64,000 nt of DNA. Source: Pseudomonas entomophila. GTDB lineage: Bacteria; Pseudomonadota; Gammaproteobacteria; Pseudomonadales; Pseudomonadaceae. Below the pieces are notes generated by a model. That model saw only the letters and a program-made list of their open reading frames with translations, did not search any database and was not told the origin of the DNA. The position numbers and the translations under genes are program-made. Below, one piece after another: positions 51,476 through 59,026 of the stretch (its first letter is position 1; every line of letters starts with the position of its first letter). Location of the stretch: positions 4,887,001 through 4,951,000 of the forward strand of contig NZ_CP063832.1 in assembly GCF_023277925.1 (NCBI RefSeq), in the 5' to 3' direction.

Positions 51476-52855
51476 TCAGCGCAACCCTGTAGGAGCGGGT
51501 TTACCCGCGAAAGCGTCGGAAGCTTCACCCTTGTATTCGCGGGCAAGCGGTGAGCCGAGCAGTCGGTTGACCTCATGCAGGTCGCTTTCCATCAGGCCGC
51601 CCACGGCTGCCTTCAAGCGCAGTTGAGCCTGCAAGGTGTCGTAGCGCGCTCGGGACAGCTGTTGCACGATGTCGGTGAAACGCCCCTGGGCTTCCAGCAC
51701 GTCGATGCTGACGCGCACCCCCACCCGGTACCCCAGCCGGTTGGCCTCCAACGCCGACCTGGCCGAGATTCTCGCCGCCTCCAGCGCCTGCACCTGGGCC
51801 CTGCCATCGAGTACGCCCAGCCAGGCTTCACGCACCTGCAACTGCGCGGTGCGCTTGGCTTCCTCGTACTGGGCCTCGCCCTGGGCACTCAATGCCTGGG
51901 CCTGGCGCACCGCTGAACTGGGGCGGCCACCCGCATACAGCGGCAGGCTCAGGCGCAGGCTGACACTGGTAAGGTCGCTGCGCGCGGCGCTGATGTTCGG
52001 CTGCTGCTGCACACCTTGGCTTGCCACCAGGTCGAGCGTGGGCAGGTGCTCGGCCTTGCGGCTGCGTACTTCGTTCTGTGCGATGGCCAGGCGCAAGGCT
52101 TGCGTCTGGACTTCGTAGGCGTCCTGCTGCGCCGCAGCCAACCAGGCGTCGATATCGGTGGGGAGCGGTGGGGCCAGACTCACGCCCTCGCGCAGGCCCA
52201 GCAGGGGCCCAGGTGTTCGGCCGATGATCCGCGCCAGTAGGTGGCGGGCCAGTTCGACCTGGCTGCCGGCCTTGATCGATGCAGCCAGGGCCGCGTCGGC
52301 GCTGGCTTGTGCCTCGTGTACATCGGCGATGCTGACGTTGCCCAGCTCGAAATGCTTGCGGGCGCTGGCCAGTTGCTGGATATCGGCGGCATGTTGCTGG
52401 CGCAAGGCATCCACGCTCGCCTCCGCGCTCAGGATCGCGAAGTACGCCTCGGCCACGCGCAGCAGCAGCGCCTGGCGCGCTTCGTGGTAACGGCTGATGG
52501 CCAGGGCGGTCTGCTGGCTGCCTTGCTGGTACTGCACCCAGCTCTTCCAGCGGAACAGCGGTTGCACCAGTTGGAGGCTGTAGGTCTGGCTCTGGCGGCG
52601 ATAGGTTATTGCCTCGTTGTCGAGCTGGTACTGGGTGCGGTTCCAGGCGTTCTGCGCCTGCAGGGACAGTTCGGGCAGCAGGCCGGCGCGAGCTTGTACT
52701 TCGGCTTCCATGCCGGCCTGGTGTTCGGCCTGGGCCGCCGACCATTGCTGGTCGTTGAGCAGGGCGTCCTGGTAAATGCTGAGCAGGTCGTCGGCCTGGG
52801 TGGGCAGCGCCAGGCACCCCAGGGCCAAGGCGAGCAGGCGTGCGGCAAGGGGCAT
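51476..52855 (-). CDS. TolC-family outer-membrane protein of the microcin exporter
   Basis: From ATG 52855 the product has 459 residues: a signal peptide (MPLAARLLALALGCLALPTQA) and two outer-membrane efflux protein repeats (about residues 25-225 and 235-440) typical of TolC-like tunnels. It would complete the type I exporter formed with the HlyD and ABC proteins of this locus. The ATG overlaps the ABC stop by one base. The last 10-12 residues are encoded by a REP element, so the original C-terminus may have been different. Confidence 0.88.
   Translation of the reverse strand: MPLAARLLALALGCLALPTQADDLLSIYQDALLNDQQWSAAQAEHQAGMEAEVQARAGLLPELSLQAQNAWNRTQYQLDNEAITYRRQSQTYSLQLVQPLFRWKSWVQYQQGSQQTALAISRYHEARQALLLRVAEAYFAILSAEASVDALRQQHAADIQQLASARKHFELGNVSIADVHEAQASADAALAASIKAGSQVELARHLLARIIGRTPGPLLGLREGVSLAPPLPTDIDAWLAAAQQDAYEVQTQALRLAIAQNEVRSRKAEHLPTLDLVASQGVQQQPNISAARSDLTSVSLRLSLPLYAGGRPSSAVRQAQALSAQGEAQYEEAKRTAQLQVREAWLGVLDGRAQVQALEAARISARSALEANRLGYRVGVRVSIDVLEAQGRFTDIVQQLSRARYDTLQAQLRLKAAVGGLMESDLHEVNRLLGSPLAREYKGEASDAFAGKPAPTGLR
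51486..51519 (-). repeat. REP-type palindrome (copy 6), inside the 3' end of tolC
   Basis: CCTGTAGGAGCGGGTTTACCCGCGAAAGCGTCGG is an inverted REP. It falls within the last codons of the minus-strand tolC-like gene and encodes its final residues (…FAGKPAPTGL). The pair separates the T6SS payload from the microcin locus. Confidence 0.8.
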
Positions 52856-54942
52856 CAGGCAGGCTCCGGCAGGGCTGCGCGCCGCCAGTCCTCGATGATC
52901 GCTCCTTTCTCCAGGCGAACTACACGGCTGGCCAGGGCAATGGTTTCCTGGCGATGGGCGATGCTGACGCGGGTCATGCGCATGCGTTGCATGACTTTCG
53001 CCACGCATTGCTCACTGTGCAGGTCCAGGTGGCTGGTGGCTTCGTCCAGGGCCAGGATCTTCGGTTGCCTGTACAGCGCCCGGGCCAGCAGCAGGCGTTG
53101 CCGCTGGCCACCGGACAGGCCGCTGCCCATCTCCGCCACCAGAGTCTGGTAGCCCATGGGCATCTGGCTGATCGTGTCGTGGATATGGGCATGCCGCGCC
53201 GCTGTTTCGATCCCGCCCTGATCGGCGTGGGGATCGAAACAGGCGATGTTCTCGGCGAGGGAGCCGGCCAGCAGATGGTCATCCTGCATCACTGCTCCCA
53301 CCAAGCTGCGCAACCCCTCGACCCCCAGTTGGCGCACCGGGATGTCGCCGATCCGTATTTCACCTTCGCTGGGTTGCAGCAGGCCGAGCATCAGCTTGAA
53401 CAGCGTGGACTTGCCGCAACCCGATGCGCCGATGATCGCCAGTGAGTCGCCGGCGGCAATGGTCAGGGACAGGTTGCGCAGGATCCATGGCTCGCCCTCG
53501 GCATAGCGGAAGGAAACATCCCGGAACTCCAGGCAGGGCTCGATGCGCTGCACGTCGGTTTCCAACTGCGCCCTCGGCTCGGCGGGTTCCAGGGCGATAT
53601 CCGCCAGGCGCTCGGCATGCAGCGACAGCATCCTGATCTCGACCCCCAGGTCGATCAGCTTGCTGGCGCGCCCGGTGAACTGGCTCTTGTAGGCCAGGAA
53701 GGCGAGCAACATGCCCAGCGACAACCCGCCCTCCAGCACCGCCAGGCCGCCGACATACAGCAGCAACATGCCTTCGATGCCAAAGATCAGGGTATTGAGG
53801 CTGGCGAATGCCAGCAGCATCTTCTGGGTGGCGACATCGCGGTTCTGCACATCGGCCAGCAGGTTCTGCCAGGTGGCCAGACGCGCCGAGGTCATGTTGA
53901 ACAGCTTCAGAGGCATGACCGTGCGGATGGTTTCGAGGAAGTACGAGTTCTCCCGGGCGGCCAGCACGATTCGCTCTTCCGAGGCATTGCGCAGGGGGTG
54001 GTAGAAGGCCAGGCGCAGGGCCGCGTACAGCAGCACCGCCACCCCCACGATGCCGGTCAGCGTGGTGCTGTACAGCAGCATCATCCCCAGGGTAATGAAG
54101 GTGACCAGGCCATCCAGCACCACGGTGACGGCGCCATTGGTGAACACCGTGCGAATGGCCGCCAGCGACTGGAAACGCGCGGTGATGTCCCCCAGTTGGC
54201 GCTTTTCGAAGAACGGCCATGGCAGGCGCAACAGGTGGCTGAAGAGGTTTCCCGACCATTGCAGGGCCAGTTGCTGGTTAAGGCGCAGGTTCATCCAGCC
54301 CCGGGCCATGCGCAGGGCAAAGTCGACCAGCAGCAACAGGCACCCCCCCATCACGGCCAGCAGCAGCAGGTGGCGGTCGGCGGAAACCAGCGCTCCGTCG
54401 ACCACCCATTGCGTCACTTGGGGCGAGAGCAGCGCCACCACCTCCAGCGCCAGGGCCAGCACCAGGATGTTGCCCAGTGCGCGCTTGAGCCCCTGCACCC
54501 GGCCGGTCAATGCCCTCAGCCGCAGTCGGGGTTTGTGCTGGGCGGGCACGAATTCGGCATTGGGTGAAAGTTCCAGGGCTACCCCGGTGAAGTGCCGGGA
54601 GGCTTCCTCCAAGGTGACCACCAGGCGACCACGGGCCGGGTCGAGTATCACCAGGCGGCCAGCCTTGAATGCCTCCAGTACCACGAAATGGTTCAGGTTC
54701 CAGTGCAGGATGCAGGGGGTACGCAGCTGGCGGATTTCCTCCAGCTCAAGGCGCAAAGGCCGGCAGGTGAACGCCAGGTGCTGGGCATGGCGGATCAGCT
54801 GCGCCAGGCTGGTGCCCTTGCTTGAAACGGCAAAGCGCCGGCGCAGGGTCGCCAGGTCCAGATGTAGGCCATGGGCGGCGGCGATCATCACCAGGCAGGC
54901 CAGGCCGCACTCCTGGCTTTCGGCCTGCAGGGTCACACGCAT
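52855..54942 (-). CDS. Peptidase-containing ABC exporter (C39 family)
   Basis: The 695-residue product has an N-terminal C39 peptidase domain (about 1-130) with Cys12 in QECGLAC, His85 in LNHFVVLEAF and Asp101 in DPARG, the complete catalytic set. Six membrane helices (about 150-430) follow, then an ATPase domain with Walker A GASGCGKST, signature LSGGQRQR and Walker B ILALDEATSHLD. Such proteins cut double-glycine leaders and export the mature peptide (CvaB/LagD type). The substrate is almost certainly the precursor at 56500-56811. An in-line start at ATG 54942 fits the family N-terminus. Confidence 0.95.
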   Translation of the reverse strand: MRVTLQAESQECGLACLVMIAAAHGLHLDLATLRRRFAVSSKGTSLAQLIRHAQHLAFTCRPLRLELEEIRQLRTPCILHWNLNHFVVLEAFKAGRLVILDPARGRLVVTLEEASRHFTGVALELSPNAEFVPAQHKPRLRLRALTGRVQGLKRALGNILVLALALEVVALLSPQVTQWVVDGALVSADRHLLLLAVMGGCLLLLVDFALRMARGWMNLRLNQQLALQWSGNLFSHLLRLPWPFFEKRQLGDITARFQSLAAIRTVFTNGAVTVVLDGLVTFITLGMMLLYSTTLTGIVGVAVLLYAALRLAFYHPLRNASEERIVLAARENSYFLETIRTVMPLKLFNMTSARLATWQNLLADVQNRDVATQKMLLAFASLNTLIFGIEGMLLLYVGGLAVLEGGLSLGMLLAFLAYKSQFTGRASKLIDLGVEIRMLSLHAERLADIALEPAEPRAQLETDVQRIEPCLEFRDVSFRYAEGEPWILRNLSLTIAAGDSLAIIGASGCGKSTLFKLMLGLLQPSEGEIRIGDIPVRQLGVEGLRSLVGAVMQDDHLLAGSLAENIACFDPHADQGGIETAARHAHIHDTISQMPMGYQTLVAEMGSGLSGGQRQRLLLARALYRQPKILALDEATSHLDLHSEQCVAKVMQRMRMTRVSIAHRQETIALASRVVRLEKGAIIEDWRRAALPEPA

Positions 54943-54981
54943 GCTTCAGGCTCCGGCTTTATCAGGCAGGACATGGCCAAT

Positions 54982-56139
54982 TCAGGGGCGGATCAGTTCG
55001 AGGATGTCCTGTCGGCAGAGCTCGAACACCAGCGTTCGCAGTTTCGTCGGGTCAAGCTCGGGCAGTGCGGTTGTCAGTTGCTGCACGGTAATGCCGGGTG
55101 AGTGCTCGATCTGGCGCACCAGGCGCAACGCCGTTTCGTCGAGCTGGAGTCGGGTACCGTTGGCGATCAGGTGGTTGCGGGCCACGGACAGGGTGTTGTT
55201 GGCCGCCAGCCGTAGCACCGAGTCGTCGGGCAGTTGGTTGACGGTGCTGTTACCGAAAACGTCGATGGCCAGCGGCGTCTCGACACGTTGGGCCGCGTCG
55301 AACTGTTCCATGAAATGTTGATAGTGGGCTGGGTCGCTGATCAGCCCTGCGAGATGCGAGGCCAGCAACGACAGGGTTTCGCTGTCCTGCTCGAAGGTGC
55401 TCATCGCCTGCCGCGCCGCGGCCAGCTCCGGCAGCTTCTGCAGGGACCATTGCACATAGTCCAGGGTGTTGGCCGGGAATGTGCCGACGGAGAGGTGGAA
55501 GGTTTCCTCCTCGAAGGGCAGCGGGTTGTGCCACCAGCCTCGTGGCAGGTACAGGACGTCGCCGGGCTCGAGGACGATGTCCATGCACGGTTCGGCGGGG
55601 CAGGGGTAGTCCTGTTCCAGGTCCTTGCTCTGCTGCATGTACAGCGGGTCGGTGAAACTGGGTTCGTAGATGATCCAGCGTTTGCGCCCCATCAACTGGA
55701 TGGCAAAGATGTCGCGGGTGTCCCAATGGGTCTGGAAGGAGGCCTGGCGGCCGAATGCGGCGTATGCGCTGCTGACGGTCTGCCGACCGGTGAGCTGCGC
55801 CACCTGGCGGGCAAACCCATGGACCTTGGGTTCGTTGACGATCTTGTTGGCGATCAGCGTTGCACCGTTTTTCATGCGCTCATAGACCGCCGACTTGTTC
55901 AGGCGGTGCCGGACCATGCCGACGTCATGGAAGCTATCGATGTACTCGTGCTTGGGCACCAGGCCGTTGTGCAGGATCTTGAAGTCGGGGGACTCGACAT
56001 TGTTGCGCGTGATGATCTGGTTGGCGTCAGCCCAGGAGAAATTGGCTGAGGGTGTGAATGCTTGTTTTATGAAGAGCGGTTTCTTGCCTTGATAGTGTTC
56101 GGCAAATGCTTGCTTTGAGACTTTGAAATCAATGATCAC
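54982..56139 (-). CDS. JmjC/cupin Fe(II)/2-oxoglutarate oxygenase
   Basis: The 385-residue product starts at GTG 56139 and belongs to the RoxA/Cupin_4 (JmjC) family of protein and peptide hydroxylases. The iron triad is His138-x-Asp140 (THWDTRD) and His204 (PRGWWHNP); GRKRWIIYEP at 151-160 is a typical strand. A C-terminal winged-helix-like part (about 300-385) is present as in RoxA. It lies between the immunity-like gene and the exporter, so its substrate is probably the microcin precursor and not ribosomal L16. The GTG start has a weak GAG site. Confidence 0.85.
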   Translation of the reverse strand: MIIDFKVSKQAFAEHYQGKKPLFIKQAFTPSANFSWADANQIITRNNVESPDFKILHNGLVPKHEYIDSFHDVGMVRHRLNKSAVYERMKNGATLIANKIVNEPKVHGFARQVAQLTGRQTVSSAYAAFGRQASFQTHWDTRDIFAIQLMGRKRWIIYEPSFTDPLYMQQSKDLEQDYPCPAEPCMDIVLEPGDVLYLPRGWWHNPLPFEEETFHLSVGTFPANTLDYVQWSLQKLPELAAARQAMSTFEQDSETLSLLASHLAGLISDPAHYQHFMEQFDAAQRVETPLAIDVFGNSTVNQLPDDSVLRLAANNTLSVARNHLIANGTRLQLDETALRLVRQIEHSPGITVQQLTTALPELDPTKLRTLVFELCRQDILELIRP

Positions 56140-56220
56140 GACGCACTCTAAATAACAATTGTGTTGGGCAGGGCTGTCCAGGCTGGATTTGGCTTTAAGT
56201 GGGTGTAGGTAGAAAATTAG

Positions 56221-56433
56221 TTACTTTGCCAGGTCGAAGAAAACGGCGATGGGGTAAGACCAGCGATCTGATAGTGCAGCGGCAATGATGGCGGGTATGC
56301 CAACCATTAGCGGCATCTCGACGGTTTTTGATAGCGTAATACCCAAGAGCCGTAAAAGACCTTTTATTATCAGTGCCCCGCCCAGGACCACCGCCACACA
56401 CAGGAGTAATCTGACCAGCTCGACATTGTCCAT
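56221..56433 (-). CDS. Small membrane protein, probable microcin immunity
   Basis: The 70-residue product (ATG 56433) has two hydrophobic stretches (about 5-31 and 40-55) separated by a short polar turn, and ends FFDLAK. Small two-helix membrane proteins next to class II microcin precursors usually protect the producer. I recognise no family. It lies 66 bp downstream of the precursor, with a hairpin between, and 81 bp before the oxygenase gene. Confidence 0.7.
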   Translation of the reverse strand: MDNVELVRLLLCVAVVLGGALIIKGLLRLLGITLSKTVEMPLMVGIPAIIAAALSDRWSYPIAVFFDLAK

Positions 56434-56447
56434 TGCACACGTTCTCC

Positions 56448-56484
56448 CACGGCTATCGGCATTCTGGAAACACCGATAACCGTG
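56448..56484 (-). promoter_or_regulatory. Hairpin between precursor and immunity genes
   Basis: CACGGCTATCGG (56448-56459) and CCGATAACCGTG (56473-56484) pair with one internal mismatch across a 13-nt loop. In the minus-strand transcript it sits 16 nt after the precursor stop. With no T-run it is more likely an mRNA stabiliser or partial terminator that raises precursor output over the downstream genes. Confidence 0.55.
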
Positions 56485-56499
56485 CAGGTAGGGTTGGGG

Positions 56500-56811
56500 T
56501 TAGCGGTTGTAGTTGGTGCCGGCGGCATCCATACCACTGGTGATGAAGCCGCCGATCATGCCGCCGTAGAAGGCTGACTGCCCGCCACCGATCGCCATGG
56601 AGGTGCTGGCGCCAATGCCTGCGGGGCCGGTAAAGAAGCCGACTGCGGCACCGCCGGCCACCGTACCGATAAAGCCGTTCATCGAGCCGCCACCCGCTGC
56701 GGCTTCATAGCCGATGTAGCCCGCACCCGCGACAACGGCACCGGCGACAGCACCGGGGATTCCGAAACCACCCGCGACGACTTCCAGGTCTTCAACTTTA
56801 ATTTCTTTCAC
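56500..56811 (-). CDS. Class II microcin/bacteriocin precursor with double-glycine leader
   Basis: The 103-residue product starts at GTG 56811 behind GAGGA (8-nt spacing). Its 15-residue leader MKEIKVEDLEVVAGG fits the double-glycine consensus: Ile -12, Asp -8, Leu -7, Val -4, Gly -2, Gly -1. The 88-residue core (starting FGIPGAVAGAVV) is very rich in Gly and Ala with GxxxG-like spacing, has no Cys or His, and ends GTNYNR, so it is likely a membrane-active peptide without disulfides. It lacks the Ser-rich siderophore-attachment tail of class IIb microcins. Exporter, adaptor and candidate immunity are all nearby. Confidence 0.88.
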   Translation of the reverse strand: MKEIKVEDLEVVAGGFGIPGAVAGAVVAGAGYIGYEAAAGGGSMNGFIGTVAGGAAVGFFTGPAGIGASTSMAIGGGQSAFYGGMIGGFITSGMDAAGTNYNR

Positions 56812-57028
56812 GCGATCATCCTCATCATTGTTGTGATGGCCGATATCAGTAGCTTGTTTTTATTGAACGATCAGGTTGGCTGGTGTGGCATCTTCTGTGT
56901 GGGTTGCAGGCTCAGAGGCGTCACTGCAATGCCCAGGTAGTTTTTGAAAAAACACTGGCATGATCGATCGGCGGCGATAATAGTTGTGTGTACGGGTTGG
57001 CTGTATCCGACAGATGTAGGGGGCGCGG
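56812..57028 (-). other. Leader/promoter region of the microcin precursor
   Basis: This 217-bp gap precedes the precursor on the minus strand. It contains a palindrome GTTTTT-GA-AAAAAC (56940-56953) and an A+T-rich stretch near 56850-56870, but I see no clear -35/-10 or sigma-54 pair. The gap suggests that the precursor has its own transcription start, separate from hlyD and the regulator. Confidence 0.45.
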
Positions 57029-57253
57029 TCAGTACCGGGTTTTCGAGGCGATCAACTCCATGCGGGTACGGACTCCGCGCTTGCGCAAGAGCGCTGAGAC
57101 ATGATCGCGCACGGTGTAGTCGCTAATATTCAGGTCGAGTGCAATCTGTTTGTTGGTTTTCCCAAGTAGCAGCAACTGCAAAACATCCGACTCTCTTCTG
57201 GTCAGGTCCATAACGGTTCCGTAATACTTTTCTTTGTTAGATGTCCCAGTCAC
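57029..57253 (-). CDS. Solo LuxR/GerE-type helix-turn-helix regulator
   Basis: The 74-residue product (GTG 57253) is almost entirely a GerE DNA-binding domain: LTRRESDVLQLLLLGKTNKQIA, then the recognition region LNISDYTVRDHVSALLRKRG. There is no receiver, autoinducer or PAS domain, so its activity must be set by its level or by a partner. It lies 24 bp downstream of hlyD and next to the precursor, making it the probable local regulator. A shorter form from the internal Met15 is possible. Confidence 0.85.
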   Translation of the reverse strand: MTGTSNKEKYYGTVMDLTRRESDVLQLLLLGKTNKQIALDLNISDYTVRDHVSALLRKRGVRTRMELIASKTRY

Positions 57254-57277
57254 CCGGGTTTCGCTCCCAGGCCTGAA

Positions 57278-58570
57278 TCAATTGTGCAGCCTGCCCGTCA
57301 CCGAATAGAGCGGTTCCAGTGCCCATTCATAGAGCCGTCGTCGGTCCTGGAGTACATCCGCTTCCAGCAGCATGCCTGCCTGCAGCGGTTGAGGCTGCCC
57401 GTACAAGGCGATGTCGGGAGAGTCGAGTGTCACGGTGACTCGGTAGAACAGTTCGGCCGACGCGCCTTGCCCTTGCAGGGCGGTGGCGATGTGCGCGGGT
57501 AGCTCCTGCGTGGCATAGGGGCTCTTCGCAACATCGACGACGCGACCGTGGGCCATGCCGAACTTCTGGTATGGATAGGCGGCATAGCGCATCAAAACCT
57601 TCTGGCCCGGCTCGATAAAGCCTGCCTGACGCGGCGCGGCATACAGGTGGGCATACAAGGTGGCGCCCTGGGGGATCAGGCTGGCCAGTAACGCACCGGC
57701 ATTCACCTGCTGCCCCACCTGCGCACTCAGCCCGGTCAGAGTGCCAGCGTAAGGCGCCACATTGATCAACTCGCTACGCGCCTGGTTTTCGGCCTGCTCC
57801 TGCTTGACCAGTGCGGTGGCGCTGTCGGCCTCGCTCATCTCGCTACGATGACGCAGCTCGGCTTCCTGGCGCTGAGCCAGCAACCCGGTGCGTTCGCGCT
57901 CCAGGCTGGCGCGTGCCCGTTGGTTGCCCTGCAACTGCCCCTGCAGGGTCAACCAGTCGCCCTCGGCCTGTTGCAACTGCGCCACTGAAATGAAACCGGC
58001 ATCGACCAGCTCCTGCTGGCGTCCCAGTTGCACTTTTGCCAGTTCCGCACGGCGTTGCAGCAGGCGGACTTCCTCGGTGAACTGCTGAAGCTCACTGGCA
58101 ATCGTCGCCAGGCGAGTGTCGAGCATGTGCAACTGGCCTTTCAGGCGCTCGTCCGCCAGTGTTCGGTTGCGCAGCAACAGGCTCAGGCGCTGCCCCAACT
58201 GATCGGCGATCATCGCCTGTGTCCCACCAGCCCCGGACAAGCGTTCGCCGGAGATCACGAACAGTACATCACCCTTTGCGACCTGCTGACCTTCCACCGC
58301 ACGAACCTGTGTCAGCAAGCCCGCCCCGCTGGCGGTCAGGCGCAGCATGCCGTGCTCCGGCATCAACAGGCCGCGCACAGTGGCTTTGCGGGTATAGGTT
58401 CCAAAGTAGGCGAATGCCGCGATCAACACGATCAGCAGGCCGGCCACCAGGGCGGCGACGCGGTACCCCCACGGCTGATGGATCAAGACATTGCCGAAGC
58501 GCTGTTCCTGAACTGCCGCGACGGCTTCCGGGCGGAACAGGGGAGTGGCGGCGGCTGAAGGGGCGGGCAT
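57278..58570 (-). CDS. HlyD-family membrane fusion protein of the microcin exporter
   Basis: From ATG 58570 the product has 430 residues: a short cytoplasmic N-terminus, one membrane helix (about 40-59), a barrel-sandwich lipoyl half (ATVRGLLMPEHGMLRL), a long helical hairpin (about 120-260) and the C-terminal beta domain. It bridges the ABC exporter and the TolC-like protein, like CvaA for microcin V. A TTG one codon upstream is a possible alternative start. It is the first gene of the minus-strand locus. Confidence 0.9.
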   Translation of the reverse strand: MPAPSAAATPLFRPEAVAAVQEQRFGNVLIHQPWGYRVAALVAGLLIVLIAAFAYFGTYTRKATVRGLLMPEHGMLRLTASGAGLLTQVRAVEGQQVAKGDVLFVISGERLSGAGGTQAMIADQLGQRLSLLLRNRTLADERLKGQLHMLDTRLATIASELQQFTEEVRLLQRRAELAKVQLGRQQELVDAGFISVAQLQQAEGDWLTLQGQLQGNQRARASLERERTGLLAQRQEAELRHRSEMSEADSATALVKQEQAENQARSELINVAPYAGTLTGLSAQVGQQVNAGALLASLIPQGATLYAHLYAAPRQAGFIEPGQKVLMRYAAYPYQKFGMAHGRVVDVAKSPYATQELPAHIATALQGQGASAELFYRVTVTLDSPDIALYGQPQPLQAGMLLEADVLQDRRRLYEWALEPLYSVTGRLHN

Positions 58571-58587
58571 CAATGCGAACCTGTTGA

Positions 58588-58628
58588 AATTATCATGGGC
58601 GTCTTCCTGCGCGGCGCGGATGATAATT
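58588..58628. promoter_or_regulatory. Inverted AATTATCAT / ATGATAATT upstream of hlyD
   Basis: AATTATCAT (58588-58596) and ATGATAATT (58620-58628) are exact reverse complements 23 bp apart, 18-58 bp ahead of hlyD. Each contains the hexamer GATAAT found in Fur boxes, but the halves point away from each other, so a classic 19-bp Fur box is not formed. Confidence 0.4.
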
Positions 58629-58668
58629 CATGGCGAATAGTAACAATATTCATTTGTGAAGAAATCCG

Positions 58669-58680
58669 AACATATATGTT
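58669..58680. promoter_or_regulatory. Perfect 12-bp palindrome AACATATATGTT
   Basis: The self-complementary AACATATATGTT lies about 100 bp upstream of hlyD. It is a candidate operator for the solo LuxR-type regulator of this locus, whose family often binds short A+T-rich dyads. Confidence 0.4.
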
Positions 58681-58895
58681 GCCAATCGTTTCCTTGTTGG
58701 GAAGCTCTGCGTTGGGGGTCTTGAGGCATCAAGGGCCTATCCAGCCTCTGGGCGGTGCGGTGTACGATCGTGTCCCAGGAAGTGGTGTAACTGATCCGGC
58801 CGATAGCGTTCTCAGCGGCAGAACAGGTAGGAACCCTCCTGCAGGCTCGTCGTACTTGAGAGTGGCCCAGCAATAGCCCGGCTCCCACTCAAATC

Positions 58896-58909
58896 ATGAC
58901 CCAGGTCAT
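58896..58909. promoter_or_regulatory. Palindrome ATGACC-CA-GGTCAT before fdnG
   Basis: A perfect 6+2+6 dyad 118 bp ahead of the fdnG start. It does not match an Anr/Fnr box (TTGAT-N4-ATCAA). It may be an operator of the formate dehydrogenase operon. Confidence 0.35.
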
Positions 58910-59026
58910 CCCACTTCCCGATTTCTTGGCTAGTCTTAACCGTTGGCGGCGTCTGCCTGCCGCCACCGTGAAGTCCCTGAGGCGCCGGCCATGTCCCGCG
59001 CGCCCGAACCTGATCAGGAGTGCACG

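Larger units (their letters stand above)
58571..59026. other. Divergent regulatory region between microcin locus and fdn operon
   Basis: This 456-bp region has no credible gene. Toward hlyD it is A+T-rich and holds two dyads (58588-58628 and 58669-58680). Toward fdnG it holds a palindrome (58896-58909) and a leader hairpin TGGCGGC/GCCGCCA (58944-58965). It is the right-hand border of the accessory block; no attachment site or tRNA is seen. Confidence 0.6.

Noticed and set aside
58595..58888. Small open frames on both strands between hlyD and fdnG
   Set aside because: They overlap each other, have no plausible ribosome binding site and lie in a region with regulatory dyads.
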